From Acidiferrum sp963771295 (GTDB lineage Bacteria > Acidobacteriota > Terriglobia > Acidiferrales > UBA7541): DNA of 64,000 nt. Both the position numbers and the translations under genes were made by a program. Positions 9,653 to 17,877 of this stretch are shown here, one piece after another. The stretch lies in assembly GCA_963771295.1 (NCBI GenBank), contig CAVYTB010000009.1, positions 124,001 to 188,000 on the forward strand, written 5' to 3'. Within the stretch, counting starts at the first letter, position 1. Every line of letters begins with the position of its first letter. The notes beneath the pieces are model-generated. The model was not told the origin of the DNA and searched no databases. It saw only the letters and a list, made by a program, of their open reading frames with translations.

Positions 9653-9679
9653 AATTCAGTTGAATCTGCCTGCAAAGGC

Positions 9680-11110
9680 CTAAAATTGGTTCCAAAGAAA
9701 CTGGTTATAGACCTCGTGGTGATATTGCACCTCAGGCGCTTTCACAAACGTGCCCAAGGAACGCGCGCAACGGTCCGCCGAGGCCCTCTTCAGGTCCGCA
9801 AAGCGCGACTTGACGTCGCCGCCCAATAGTTTCGTCGTCCATTCGGCCTTTTCGAAGTTCTCCAGCGCCGTATAGATATTGTCCGGCAGGTACCGCTCGG
9901 CCTGACGCAGGTTCTTCAACTTGGCCGTATCTCCTTCCAGACCAGTGCGGAAGATGGAGTACATCACCAGATACGGGTTGGCATCGGGCGCCACGGAACG
10001 GAACTCCACGCGCATGCTTCGCTCATTGCCGATCGGGATACGAATCATGGAGCCGCGGTCGACAGCCGAAGCCTTCAACTGGTTCGGCGCCTCGAAATGC
10101 GGGTCTAACCGGCGATAGGAGTTAACGCTGGAATTCATCAGCAAACAAAGATCGTTCCCGTGGGTCAGGATGCGATCCACAAACGCCCAACCGGCTTTGC
10201 TGAGTTTCTCTTCGCCCTTGGGATCCCAGAATAGGTTCTTGCCGTCCTTGGAGATAGAGACGTTGGTGTGCATCCCGCTTCCATTCACGCCTACGACCGG
10301 CTTCGGCAAGAAACTCGCGGTCAGCCCCATCTTGTTGGCAACCTGACGGCAGATCAGCTTGTAAAGCTGGATCTGGTCGGCCGCGCCAACCACGTCGGTG
10401 TAGCTGTAATTGATCTCGAACTGCGACGGCGCCACTTCCGGGTGGTCCTTTTCATTCTGAAATCCCATGGCGCGCTGCACTTCCGCGGTGGTGTCGATAA
10501 ACGTCCGCAGCGGATCGCCCGGCAGCGAGTGGTAGTACCCACCGGTGTTCACGTATTCAAACTTCTGTGTCTCGTTGTAGTGCCGCTCCGCTTCCGCATT
10601 CTTGAACAGGAACCCTTCGATTTCGTTCGCGGCATTCAGCGTGTAGTTTTCTTTCTTATACAGCGTGTCGGCGTAACCTTTCAGAACGCCACGGATGTCG
10701 GCGCTGTACGGCGTACCGTCCTTGTCGATCACGTCGCCAAATACCAGCACCTTGCCATTCCCGAAAATGTCTGCTGGCGCCCAGTAGAAGGCGCTCCAAT
10801 CCATGCCCAGGCGAAGATCGCTCTCTCGCTGCGCGGTAAATCCGCGGATGGAAGAGCCGTCAAAGGTCAGGTTGTCGAAGCTCTTCACCAGGAATTTCTT
10901 GTCATAGTCCAGCATGTGCAGCCGGCCTTCCAGGTCGGTGAACAGCACGGTCACTGCTTTAATGCGCTTTTCGTCGGTCAGGTACTTCAGGCGCTGCTCT
11001 TGAATCTTGTGGAAGGGGGTGCGGGCTTTTCGTTGTTCTTTTGCTTTCAGGTTTAGATCTTCGAGCTCTTCATAACTCAGCGCTAAAAAATTACGCAGAT
11101 CGTTCGACAT
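9680..11110 (-). CDS. glnA: Glutamine synthetase, type I
   Basis: 476 residues; makes glutamine from glutamate, ammonia and ATP in the cytoplasm. The start at 11110 has GAGGAG four bases upstream. The longer open frame to 11368 has no supporting signal. Family marks: FDGSSIRGF (beta-grasp region), APSQFEINYSYTD (metal and glutamate site), NGSGMHTNVSISKDG (ATP-site histidine), NSSVNSYRRLDPHFEAP, and RVEFRSVAPDANPYL. The NLYDLP-type adenylylation loop of E. coli is replaced by NLRQAERYLPDN, so classical control by GlnE adenylylation is doubtful. It is monocistronic with its own terminator and has a long untranslated upstream region containing hairpins. Confidence 0.95.
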   Translation of the reverse strand: MSNDLRNFLALSYEELEDLNLKAKEQRKARTPFHKIQEQRLKYLTDEKRIKAVTVLFTDLEGRLHMLDYDKKFLVKSFDNLTFDGSSIRGFTAQRESDLRLGMDWSAFYWAPADIFGNGKVLVFGDVIDKDGTPYSADIRGVLKGYADTLYKKENYTLNAANEIEGFLFKNAEAERHYNETQKFEYVNTGGYYHSLPGDPLRTFIDTTAEVQRAMGFQNEKDHPEVAPSQFEINYSYTDVVGAADQIQLYKLICRQVANKMGLTASFLPKPVVGVNGSGMHTNVSISKDGKNLFWDPKGEEKLSKAGWAFVDRILTHGNDLCLLMNSSVNSYRRLDPHFEAPNQLKASAVDRGSMIRIPIGNERSMRVEFRSVAPDANPYLVMYSIFRTGLEGDTAKLKNLRQAERYLPDNIYTALENFEKAEWTTKLLGGDVKSRFADLKRASADRCARSLGTFVKAPEVQYHHEVYNQFLWNQF

Positions 11111-11582
11111 GAATCTCCTCAAATTGAGTTGGTGGAAAAATTGGCGGCAAAGATGGGGTCGGCATGCCGGGCCTTTCGAATGTAAAGGTATCGCGTGGGT
11201 CTCTACAGCGTCAAATGGAAAAACCGAAAGCACAAGAGGAAAAACAAATAAATCGGATAAAAAAACCAGATAGGCGAAAAACCTAGAAAAACAAAGGCGA
11301 AACAGAGCATGCGCAGATTGTAATTTCCACAGCTGCCCGTTCCGGAACGGAACGGGCTTTCCCGTCATGACTCACCCTGCAAATCCGTCAACCGCGCTAA
11401 GCGATTGCGCTTCCAGCGTTTTCTAATCTCCCAGTCATGGCATCCCTCCTGCACTTGATGTGGCAGAAGTTGCTTCATGGCCCGCGAAACACCTTGATGC
11501 TTCAACCCCAGATCAAGCGTTGTTTCCGAGTTGGTATTTCATCCCCCGGGAAATACCTCGAACGGCCTGCCAGAACCCCCTC

Positions 11583-11621
11583 GGGCGCCGTGAGTTGACC
11601 CTGACAAAACTCACGGCGCCC
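11583..11621. terminator. Strong 14-bp hairpin, possible terminator
   Basis: Arms GGGCGCCGTGAGTT (11583-11596) and AACTCACGGCGCCC (11608-11621) pair perfectly around an 11-base loop. On the plus strand TTATCCTCTT follows, a weak U-rich tail. No plus-strand gene precedes it, so it may end an unrecognised RNA or be part of the glnA leader. Confidence 0.45.
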
Positions 11622-11745
11622 TTATCCTCTTAAAAGGTGCATCGCGCAAGTTCGCCGCTTCCTGTGCTCGGACTTTCAGAGTCTGTGTGAGAACGTCTGT
11701 TTTTCGGGATCGCATGGCTTAACAGCTTGCGGAAAAAGTCCCACA

Positions 11746-11838
11746 TTGTCATTCCGAACGGAGTCTGCGGAGAGAGGAATCTGCTTTTCCCCTGGCGTTT
11801 TGCAAAAAGCAGATCCCTCGCTGCGCTCGGGATGACAA
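11746..11838. repeat. Dispersed repeat family A, composite inverted copy
   Basis: Two oppositely oriented units: TTGTCATTCCGAACGGAG... at the left and ...GCTCGGGATGACAA at the right, separated by CCTGGCGTTTTGC. Related units occur at 21719-21775, 45104-45137, 53401-53450, 61924-61958 and 63483-63525. Confidence 0.8.
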
Positions 11839-11894
11839 CGAACAGCATTTCTCCGCTGGCCGTTCAGCGCACACATGCAGAAGTAGAGATCTTC

Positions 11895-12200
11895 TGCGAG
11901 ATTTTCTACCGTGACTTTGTAGTTGTGTCGCCAGACGCGTTGCTAGCGGCGACAAATGGCACGGTTACGGTGCTGTCCAACCGCACCAGCATGGCCTGGT
12001 GGCGGCGCGGGATCGACGATCGGATTGATCGCCGGCTGCCTGGGACGTGGCATGGGCATCGGCTTCGCCGCGGGCGCGATCTACGTGGTGGCGCGAAAGG
12101 CAAGGAAATTAATATGCGGCCCGCAAGCGCAAGAGCTAAATCAAGGTTTTTGGGCGACGTTGGCAGTGCAAATCGGCATTAGGATCGCCGGCAAAACGAT
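11895..12200 (+). pseudogene. Possible remnant of a glycine-zipper protein
   Basis: Three frames carry consecutive pieces of what looks like one protein: ATNGTVTVLSNRTSMAW, then GAGSTIGLIAGCLGRGMG with GFAAGAIYVVARK, then GKEINMRPAS. A Gly-rich membrane zipper between two beta segments is common in small secreted acidobacterial proteins. No start codon with a binding site and at least two frame changes point to decay. The reading rests only on composition and order. Confidence 0.3.
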
Positions 12201-12226
12201 TCTTCCCTCCGCCGCATCCAATCCGC

Positions 12227-13270
12227 GTGATTCCATTCTCGATTCTCGATCTGTCGCCAATTCCTCAGGGTGCTTCCGCAGGCGAAGCCTTGCGCAATTC
12301 CCTCGATCTTGCGCAGCACGCGGAATCCTGGGGCTACCACCGCTTCTGGCTTGCGGAACATCACGGTATGCCCGGTATCGCAAGCGCCGCAACATCCGTC
12401 GTAATCGGTTTCGTCGCCGGTGGCACGAAAACCATCCGGGTTGGGTCGGGCGGCATCATGTTGCCGAATCATTCGCCGCTGGTGATCGCCGAGCAGTTCG
12501 GTACGCTCGCAGCGCTTTATCCGGACCGCATTGATTTGGGACTCGGGCGCGCGCCAGGCACCGACATGTTGACCATGCGTGCGCTGCGCCGCGATATCGC
12601 TTCCACCTCGGACAGATTCCCGCAAGACGTCGAAGAATTGCAGGCCTACCTCGAACCAGCGACAGCCAATCAAAAAATTCGCGCCATTCCTGGTGCAGGC
12701 TCGCGCGTACCCATCTGGTTGCTGGGCTCCAGCTTATTCAGCGCGCAACTTGCCGCCGAGCTTGGCTTGCCGTTTGCCTTCGCATCACACTTCGCGCCCG
12801 CGGACCTGCTGCAAGCCCTGGAGCTGTATCGAGCGAACTTCAAGCCCTCGCGGCAACTCGATCAGCCCTACGCGATGATCGGATTAACGGCCGTCGTCGC
12901 GGAAACGGACGCTGAAGCCCGCTATCAATTCACGTCCATTCAGCAATCCTTCGCAAATCTGCGCCGCGGCACACCAGGCCAGGTTCCTCCACCGATCGAA
13001 GATATCGATTCGTTTTGGTCGCCTGCGGAGAAAGCCAATGTCGGCCAGGCGCTTCTCTGCTCCGTCGTCGGTTCGCCAGAAACAGCGAAGCGCCGACTAG
13101 TGGCTCTTCTGGACCTCACCCGGCCGGACGAGATCATCAGCACAACTCATATCTACGATTACAAAGCGCGGCTGCGTTCCTTTGAACTTCTCGCACAGGT
13201 TCGGGCTAGCCTTGCCTCTTCGGGAACCGAGCACGCCACGTCGGCGACTATTCCCGCGGGTCGCGTCTGA
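12227..13270 (+). CDS. LLM-class flavin-dependent oxidoreductase (luciferase-like)
   Basis: 347-residue TIM-barrel flavin enzyme of the bacterial luciferase superfamily. It begins at GTG 12227, which gives the usual N-terminus MIPFSILDLSPI; there is no clear Shine-Dalgarno sequence. Family marks: WGYHRFWLAEHHGMPGIASAA (about residues 35-55), RVGSGGIMLPNHSPLVIAEQFGTL, and DRIDLGLGRAPGTD (about 100-115). Members use reduced FMN to oxidise diverse small molecules; the substrate is not predictable here. It stands alone downstream of the gene-free region. Confidence 0.9.
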   Translation: MIPFSILDLSPIPQGASAGEALRNSLDLAQHAESWGYHRFWLAEHHGMPGIASAATSVVIGFVAGGTKTIRVGSGGIMLPNHSPLVIAEQFGTLAALYPDRIDLGLGRAPGTDMLTMRALRRDIASTSDRFPQDVEELQAYLEPATANQKIRAIPGAGSRVPIWLLGSSLFSAQLAAELGLPFAFASHFAPADLLQALELYRANFKPSRQLDQPYAMIGLTAVVAETDAEARYQFTSIQQSFANLRRGTPGQVPPPIEDIDSFWSPAEKANVGQALLCSVVGSPETAKRRLVALLDLTRPDEIISTTHIYDYKARLRSFELLAQVRASLASSGTEHATSATIPAGRV

Positions 13271-13481
13271 ACACCAGCACTCTGGGTACCGTCACACAGA
13301 ATTGCCCCAGCAAACCGGCCGTAAAGCTCCATTTGATTTTGGGCTATAGCGTTGAACGTACGCAGGCCCTATACTGCTATGACTTTGACACGTGACTTAC
13401 TGGATGTAGACAGCTTCGCTGGGATAATGCCGCTTTCAGGAGGGTTCCGAGCTTTTTCTGGCCGCCCGATTTGAGGTAATC

Positions 13482-14369
13482 ATGGCTGCGACTCCAATCG
13501 ATCGAAGGACCTACAAGGCGCTACTGGACCAGGTAAACGATGGCGTGTACATCGTGGACCTGGACCGGCGCATTTTGTACTGGAACGAGGGTGCCTTCCG
13601 CCAGACTGGCTACGAACCCCATGAAATGGTCGGCCTGCGCTGTCCAGAGGATGGGCTTTGCCACGTGGACAGCGAGGGCAAGCGCTTGTGCGCTCACAAT
13701 TGTCCTCTGACAGCCAGCCTTAACAACGGTCGCTCTCACGAGGTTGAAGTCTTCTTGCGGCATAAGCAGGGCCGGCGGGTTCCCGTGACCGCGCGGGTTC
13801 AGCCTCTTCGCGCCGCCGACGGCTCAATCATCGGGGCGGTGCAGATATTCAGCAACAGTACCGCCGAGCAGGATGCGCAGCGCGAGATCGAGCAAATGGG
13901 ACGACTGGCATTTCTCGATCAAGTCACGCAACTGCCGAATCGCCGCTTCGTTGAGATGGCGCTGCAGACAGCCTTCAGTGAATTCCGCATACACAAGGAA
14001 CCGTTCGGCGTACTGCTGATTGACCTCGACCGATTCAAGGCCATCAATGACACTTTCGGGCACGCCACCGGCGACCACGCTCTGCTGGAAGTGGCTAAAA
14101 CCCTGACGGGAACGCTGCGCCCTGCCGATGTGATTGGCCGCTGGGGTGGTGATGAGTTTATCGCAATCGCCCATCACGTGAACGACGAGATTCTGACTCA
14201 CTTGAAGGTGCGATGTGCGGCCATGGTCGCACAAACCCTGTTCACCTGTGATGGAAGCTTGCTGTCTCTGTCGGTCTCGATCGGCAGCACACTCGCACTT
14301 CCCGACGACACCGCCGAAAGCCTCATCAAGCGGGCGGATGAGTTGATGTACCGGAACAAGACTAAATAG
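13482..14369 (+). CDS. PAS-GGDEF diguanylate cyclase
   Basis: 295 residues. An N-terminal PAS domain (about residues 10-130) precedes a GGDEF domain (about 140-295) that makes cyclic-di-GMP from two GTP. The active-site motif GGDEF is intact at 222-226 and the inhibitory site RPAD lies five residues upstream (213-216), so product feedback is likely. The PAS domain contains a cysteine cluster (GLRCPEDGLC and LCAHNCPL) that could bind metal or sense redox state. There is no membrane segment, so it is cytoplasmic. The start has GAGGT four bases upstream. It may supply the signal read by the PilZ proteins in this window. Confidence 0.93.
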   Translation: MAATPIDRRTYKALLDQVNDGVYIVDLDRRILYWNEGAFRQTGYEPHEMVGLRCPEDGLCHVDSEGKRLCAHNCPLTASLNNGRSHEVEVFLRHKQGRRVPVTARVQPLRAADGSIIGAVQIFSNSTAEQDAQREIEQMGRLAFLDQVTQLPNRRFVEMALQTAFSEFRIHKEPFGVLLIDLDRFKAINDTFGHATGDHALLEVAKTLTGTLRPADVIGRWGGDEFIAIAHHVNDEILTHLKVRCAAMVAQTLFTCDGSLLSLSVSIGSTLALPDDTAESLIKRADELMYRNKTK

Positions 14370-14526
14370 TGCGCCCGTAATCGTGCACATCTCTGCCCGT
14401 CACCCCTTCAAAAGTCACCCGCGCGACGAAAAGCTTCGCGCCCATGCTATAACTCATCTCACCTAGTTGGCCGTGGCTTCCTGATCAGCACATTGCAGGC
14501 TGCAGCTTGCACAAGAGGAGGACTGA

Positions 14527-15879
14527 ATGGTTCGCGTGACGGGGTATATTTTTTCGTTCGTTCTGCTACTCACTGCCTTCACAGCCATTGCGCCGGCGCA
14601 GAGTACTGGCGGCAACAGCCCTGCGCCATTGCCGGCTGTCGCCAATCAACAGGCAACGCGCGAACCGTTCGACGTTAACGCCGCTGTGAACGTGTATCTC
14701 GCCAAGATGCCTCCGGCGCAACGCGCCCGTTCCAACGCGTACTTCGAAGGTGGCTATTGGATGCTGCTGTGGGATTTTCTCGCGACCGTAATCGTAATGT
14801 GGATCTTGCTCCGGTTCCGATGGTCGACGCGGATGCGTGACTTTGCCGAACGCATCACGCGTTTTCGCCCTCTTCAAACCGCTCTTTACTGGCTGCAATT
14901 CATTATCGTTACGTCCGTGCTGAGCTTCCCGATCACCGTTTACGAAAGCTACTTCCGCGAGCGCAAGTATGGCTTGCTGAATCAGACATTCGGTCCGTGG
15001 ATGCGCGATCAGCTTATGGCGCTGGTCGTTGGCGTGATACTCGGCGCGGTTCTCGTGGTTCCACTGTTCGGCTTGGTGCGCCGTCTCGGAAAAAACTGGT
15101 GGGTATGGGGAGCGGCCGTTACCATCATCTTTCTGGCCTTCGTCATCCTTATTTCTCCGGTTTACATCGCTCCGCTATTCAACACTTACACCAAGCTGCA
15201 AGATCCCCTCATTAAAGATCCTATTCTCAGCATGGCTCGCGCCAACGGAATCCCTGCGACCGACGTCTACGAGTTCGACGCCTCGCGCCAATCCAACCGT
15301 GTCAGCGCCAACGTCAGCGGCTTCGCCGGCACGCAGCGCATTTCCCTCAACGACAATCTCCTGAAGCGCTGCACTCTGCCCGAAATTGAAACCACCATGG
15401 GACACGAGATGGGCCACTATGTTCTGAACCACGGCTACAAAGGATTAGTAATGTTTGGTGTGCTGGTGGTGTTGGGCTTCGCGTTCTTGAATTGGTTCCT
15501 CAACATTGCCCTGGCGCGTTGGGGCGATCATTGGGGCATCCGCGGCATAACCGACGTCGCAGTGCTGCCGCTGGCGCTCATCGGTTTGTCCATTTACTTC
15601 TTTCTGCTGACGCCGGTCACCAACACCATCACGCGCACGATGGAGTTCGAGGCGGACATGTATGGCCTAAATGCAGGTCGTCAACCGGATGGCGAGGCCA
15701 ACGTGGACTTGATGCTCGGTGAATATCGCAAACTCGATCCAAGGCCCGTTGAGGAGTTCGTCTTCTTCGACCACCCTAGCGGACGTACCCGCATCACCGC
15801 TGCGATGCGCTGGGAGGCCGAGCATCCAGAAACCGCTTCGCCCGAAGAGCTCGCCAGACCCCTTTTCACTACTCCATAG
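14527..15879 (+). CDS. M48-family zinc metallopeptidase (Ste24/CAAX-protease-like)
   Basis: 450 residues, several membrane helices. A cleavable or anchoring N-terminal helix (VTGYIFSFVLLLTAFTAIAPAQ) is followed by transmembrane segments near 75-95, 120-140, 160-185, 195-220, 305-330 and 345-365. The zinc site is HEMGH (293-297), with the third-ligand region EFEADMYGLNAG about 80 residues later, as in M48A proteases. It probably cleaves membrane or secreted proteins at the inner membrane. Start ATG has GAGGAGG upstream. The C-terminus ends shortly after FFDHPSGRTRITAAMRWE, the usual family ending. Confidence 0.92.
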   Translation: MVRVTGYIFSFVLLLTAFTAIAPAQSTGGNSPAPLPAVANQQATREPFDVNAAVNVYLAKMPPAQRARSNAYFEGGYWMLLWDFLATVIVMWILLRFRWSTRMRDFAERITRFRPLQTALYWLQFIIVTSVLSFPITVYESYFRERKYGLLNQTFGPWMRDQLMALVVGVILGAVLVVPLFGLVRRLGKNWWVWGAAVTIIFLAFVILISPVYIAPLFNTYTKLQDPLIKDPILSMARANGIPATDVYEFDASRQSNRVSANVSGFAGTQRISLNDNLLKRCTLPEIETTMGHEMGHYVLNHGYKGLVMFGVLVVLGFAFLNWFLNIALARWGDHWGIRGITDVAVLPLALIGLSIYFFLLTPVTNTITRTMEFEADMYGLNAGRQPDGEANVDLMLGEYRKLDPRPVEEFVFFDHPSGRTRITAAMRWEAEHPETASPEELARPLFTTP

Positions 15880-16025
15880 CGCATCTCCAGCCTCCTGAAC
15901 ACAGTCGGCCAATCGCACGGTGCCATTTTCTCCGGTTACCCGGGCCCTTGGTATCTTTGACAATACCGCCCGTTCGCGTCTTCGCTTATTTTTTCGACAC
16001 AAATCCACCACGGAGGAACAAGTCG

Positions 16026-17462
16026 GTGAAAACCGCAATACGGAACTTTATTGGAGTCTCTCTTTTGAGCTGCTTAGTACTGGCAGGCTGCGGCGAGCAA
16101 CCAAAGGTCACACAAGACGTGAAGGAGCTGCAATCATTTGAAACCGCCAAGGATGCCTATGTCTATGCGTATCCATTAATGACCATGGAGATGACCCGTC
16201 GGGTGACAACCAATGTGGTTGCGCCAGAGGGCACCTCCGCTCCCATGGGCCAATTCGCCAAGCTTCGCGAATATCCAAACGCATCGTTCAACGCCGTAAC
16301 CGCGCCAAACGCCGATACCCTATACACCACCACATGGCTCGATGTTTCCAAGGAACCTTGGGTCCTCAGTATCCCGAACATGAAGGGGCGTTACGCTCTG
16401 TTTCCGATGCTCGACGGATGGACCGACGTCTTCCAGGTTCCAGGCAAACGCACGACCGGAACCGCGGCACAGAAATATGCCATCACCGGCCCGGGTTGGA
16501 GCGGAACGCTCCCGGCTGGCGTCACGGAATATAAATCGCCGACCGGAATGGTATGGCTGCTAGGACGCATCTATTGCACCGGGACACCTGAGGACTACAA
16601 AGCAGTGCACGCGCTGCAAGACCAAATGTCCGCTGTGCCGCTGTCCTCTTACGGCAAGCCGTATAAGCCGACGCCGGGAGTCGTTGATCCTGCGATCAAC
16701 AAAACGATCGCCGTTCGCGATCAACTGAACACCATGGACGGCGCTTCCTACTTCAAACTCTTCGCCGAACTCTTGAAAACAAATCCTCCCAGTGTGGATG
16801 ACGCACCGATGGTCGCGAAGCTCGCGAAAATTGGAATCGTGCCGGGTCAGGATTTCGACGCATCTAAGCTCGAACCCAGCGTGGCTGCAGGAATCGCCAA
16901 GGCTCCAAGACCGGCGCAGGACAAAATCTCGGCTTGGTTTAAAGAAGGAATCGCCGCGGGAGATGCAAAACTCGAAAATGGTTGGGTGTTCACCACCAAG
17001 ACCGGTCTCTACGGCACCAACTACATTCAGCGCGCCACCGTTACCTGGTACGGCCTGGGTGCGAATCGCCCCAAAGACGCCGTTTATCCAACTTCCGAAG
17101 GTCCGGAAATTCTTCAGAAATACAATGGCGCCAACAAATATGTCCTGCACTTCGACAAGGGCCAGATGCCGCCGGTCGATGGCTTCTGGTCGGTGACCAT
17201 GTACAACGCCAAGTATTTCTTCGTCGACAATCCGCTCAATCGCTACAACGTCAGCCAACGCAATAAGTTCAAAAGCAATGCCGACGGCTCAACCGACATT
17301 TACATTCAAGCGGACTCTCCCGGCAAAGACAAAGAATCCAATTGGCTGCCCGCGCCGAAAGATGATTTCGTCTTGATGATGCGCTTGTACTGGCCCAAAG
17401 AAAAAGATCCGTCTATCCTGAACGGTTCGTGGAAAATCCCCGCAGTGAAAAAAGTCGCGTAG
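16026..17462 (+). CDS. DUF1254/DUF1214 domain lipoprotein
   Basis: 478 residues from GTG 16026, which sits eight bases after GGAGGA. This start yields a lipoprotein signal KTAIRNFIGVSLLSCLVLAGC with the lipobox LAGC. The DUF1254 part (about residues 45-190) contains AYVYAYPLMTMEMTRR and NADTLYTTTWLDVSKEPWVLSIP. The DUF1214 part (about 355-470) contains GLGANRPKDAVYP, KYVLHFDKGQMPPVDGFWSVTMYN, and ends with WLPAPKDDFVLMMRLYWPKE. The function of this widespread secreted family is not established. A terminator hairpin follows directly. Confidence 0.9.
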   Translation: MKTAIRNFIGVSLLSCLVLAGCGEQPKVTQDVKELQSFETAKDAYVYAYPLMTMEMTRRVTTNVVAPEGTSAPMGQFAKLREYPNASFNAVTAPNADTLYTTTWLDVSKEPWVLSIPNMKGRYALFPMLDGWTDVFQVPGKRTTGTAAQKYAITGPGWSGTLPAGVTEYKSPTGMVWLLGRIYCTGTPEDYKAVHALQDQMSAVPLSSYGKPYKPTPGVVDPAINKTIAVRDQLNTMDGASYFKLFAELLKTNPPSVDDAPMVAKLAKIGIVPGQDFDASKLEPSVAAGIAKAPRPAQDKISAWFKEGIAAGDAKLENGWVFTTKTGLYGTNYIQRATVTWYGLGANRPKDAVYPTSEGPEILQKYNGANKYVLHFDKGQMPPVDGFWSVTMYNAKYFFVDNPLNRYNVSQRNKFKSNADGSTDIYIQADSPGKDKESNWLPAPKDDFVLMMRLYWPKEKDPSILNGSWKIPAVKKVA

Positions 17463-17473
17463 AAAAATGACGA

Positions 17474-17497
17474 GGGGGCGGCGTATCCGCCTCCTTT
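17474..17497 (+). terminator. Intrinsic terminator after the DUF1254 gene
   Basis: GGGGGCGG (17474-17481) pairs with CCGCCTCC (17487-17494) through eight pairs including one G-U, loop CGTAT, then TTTCT. It lies 11 bases beyond the stop. Confidence 0.6.
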
Positions 17498-17594
17498 CTG
17501 ATTCCGGCCACCTCTCACTCCTGGCCACAATTGGAGCGGGTTCGAGCGTTGTGCTAAGCTTTGCTTTGCAGTCATGCTTGAACGACTGCCGAGT

Positions 17595-17704
17595 CGTGGA
17601 ACTTCGGACTTCGTGCAACGAGGTCCCGCGAACCCCGCCAGGCCCGGAAGGGAGCAACGGTACCGGGTAAGCCAAGTGTGCCGCGGAGATTCCGAAGTTC
17701 CTCG
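17595..17704 (+). ncRNA. ffs: Signal recognition particle RNA, small bacterial (4.5S) type
   Basis: The conserved Ffh-binding core is present as GCCAGGCCCGGAAGGGAGCA (about 17637-17656): the GCCAGG...CCGGAAGG...AGCA signature of the SRP RNA apical region. The ends pair as a long stem, GGAACTTCGGA (17598-17608) with TCCGAAGTTCC (17691-17701), extended by two pairs past a T-T mismatch. The length of about 110 nt fits the small SRP RNA without an Alu domain. With Ffh it directs membrane proteins to the translocon. It lies about 170 bases before dnaX, a common bacterial neighbourhood. Confidence 0.88.
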
Positions 17705-17877
17705 AATTGAAGAAGTTCTCAGTGATCAGTGTTAAGTTCTAAGTGAGGCGAAGTTGCTCGTTGCCTGACCTTCAGCTCACTCACGATTTTTCCAAACACT
17801 TTACCTAGACACACAAGCATCCGCGCCGCAAAGTGTTTTGACTTTTTCCGCGCGGCTGGTGAGAATGCAAGACACGT

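Larger units (their letters stand above)
11111..11890. other. Gene-free region with hairpins and a dispersed repeat
   Basis: No credible gene in about 780 bases. It contains, in order: a CTTGAT/ATCAAG hairpin (11493-11517), a GGTATTTC/GAAATACC hairpin (11533-11557), a 14-bp perfect hairpin (11583-11621) and a composite copy of dispersed repeat family A (11746-11838). Open frames over the repeat translate to the spurious HPERSEG-like peptides and are not genes. The stretch could hold the glnA leader on the minus strand or a small RNA on the plus strand. Confidence 0.5.

Noticed and set aside
11463..11478. TGGCAGAAGTTGCTTC as a sigma-54 promoter
   Set aside because: Only eight bases separate the GG and GC elements instead of ten, and it points away from glnA.
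11630..11955. Small minus-strand frames encoding HPERSEG-like peptides
   Set aside because: They are translations of dispersed repeat family A, not genes.
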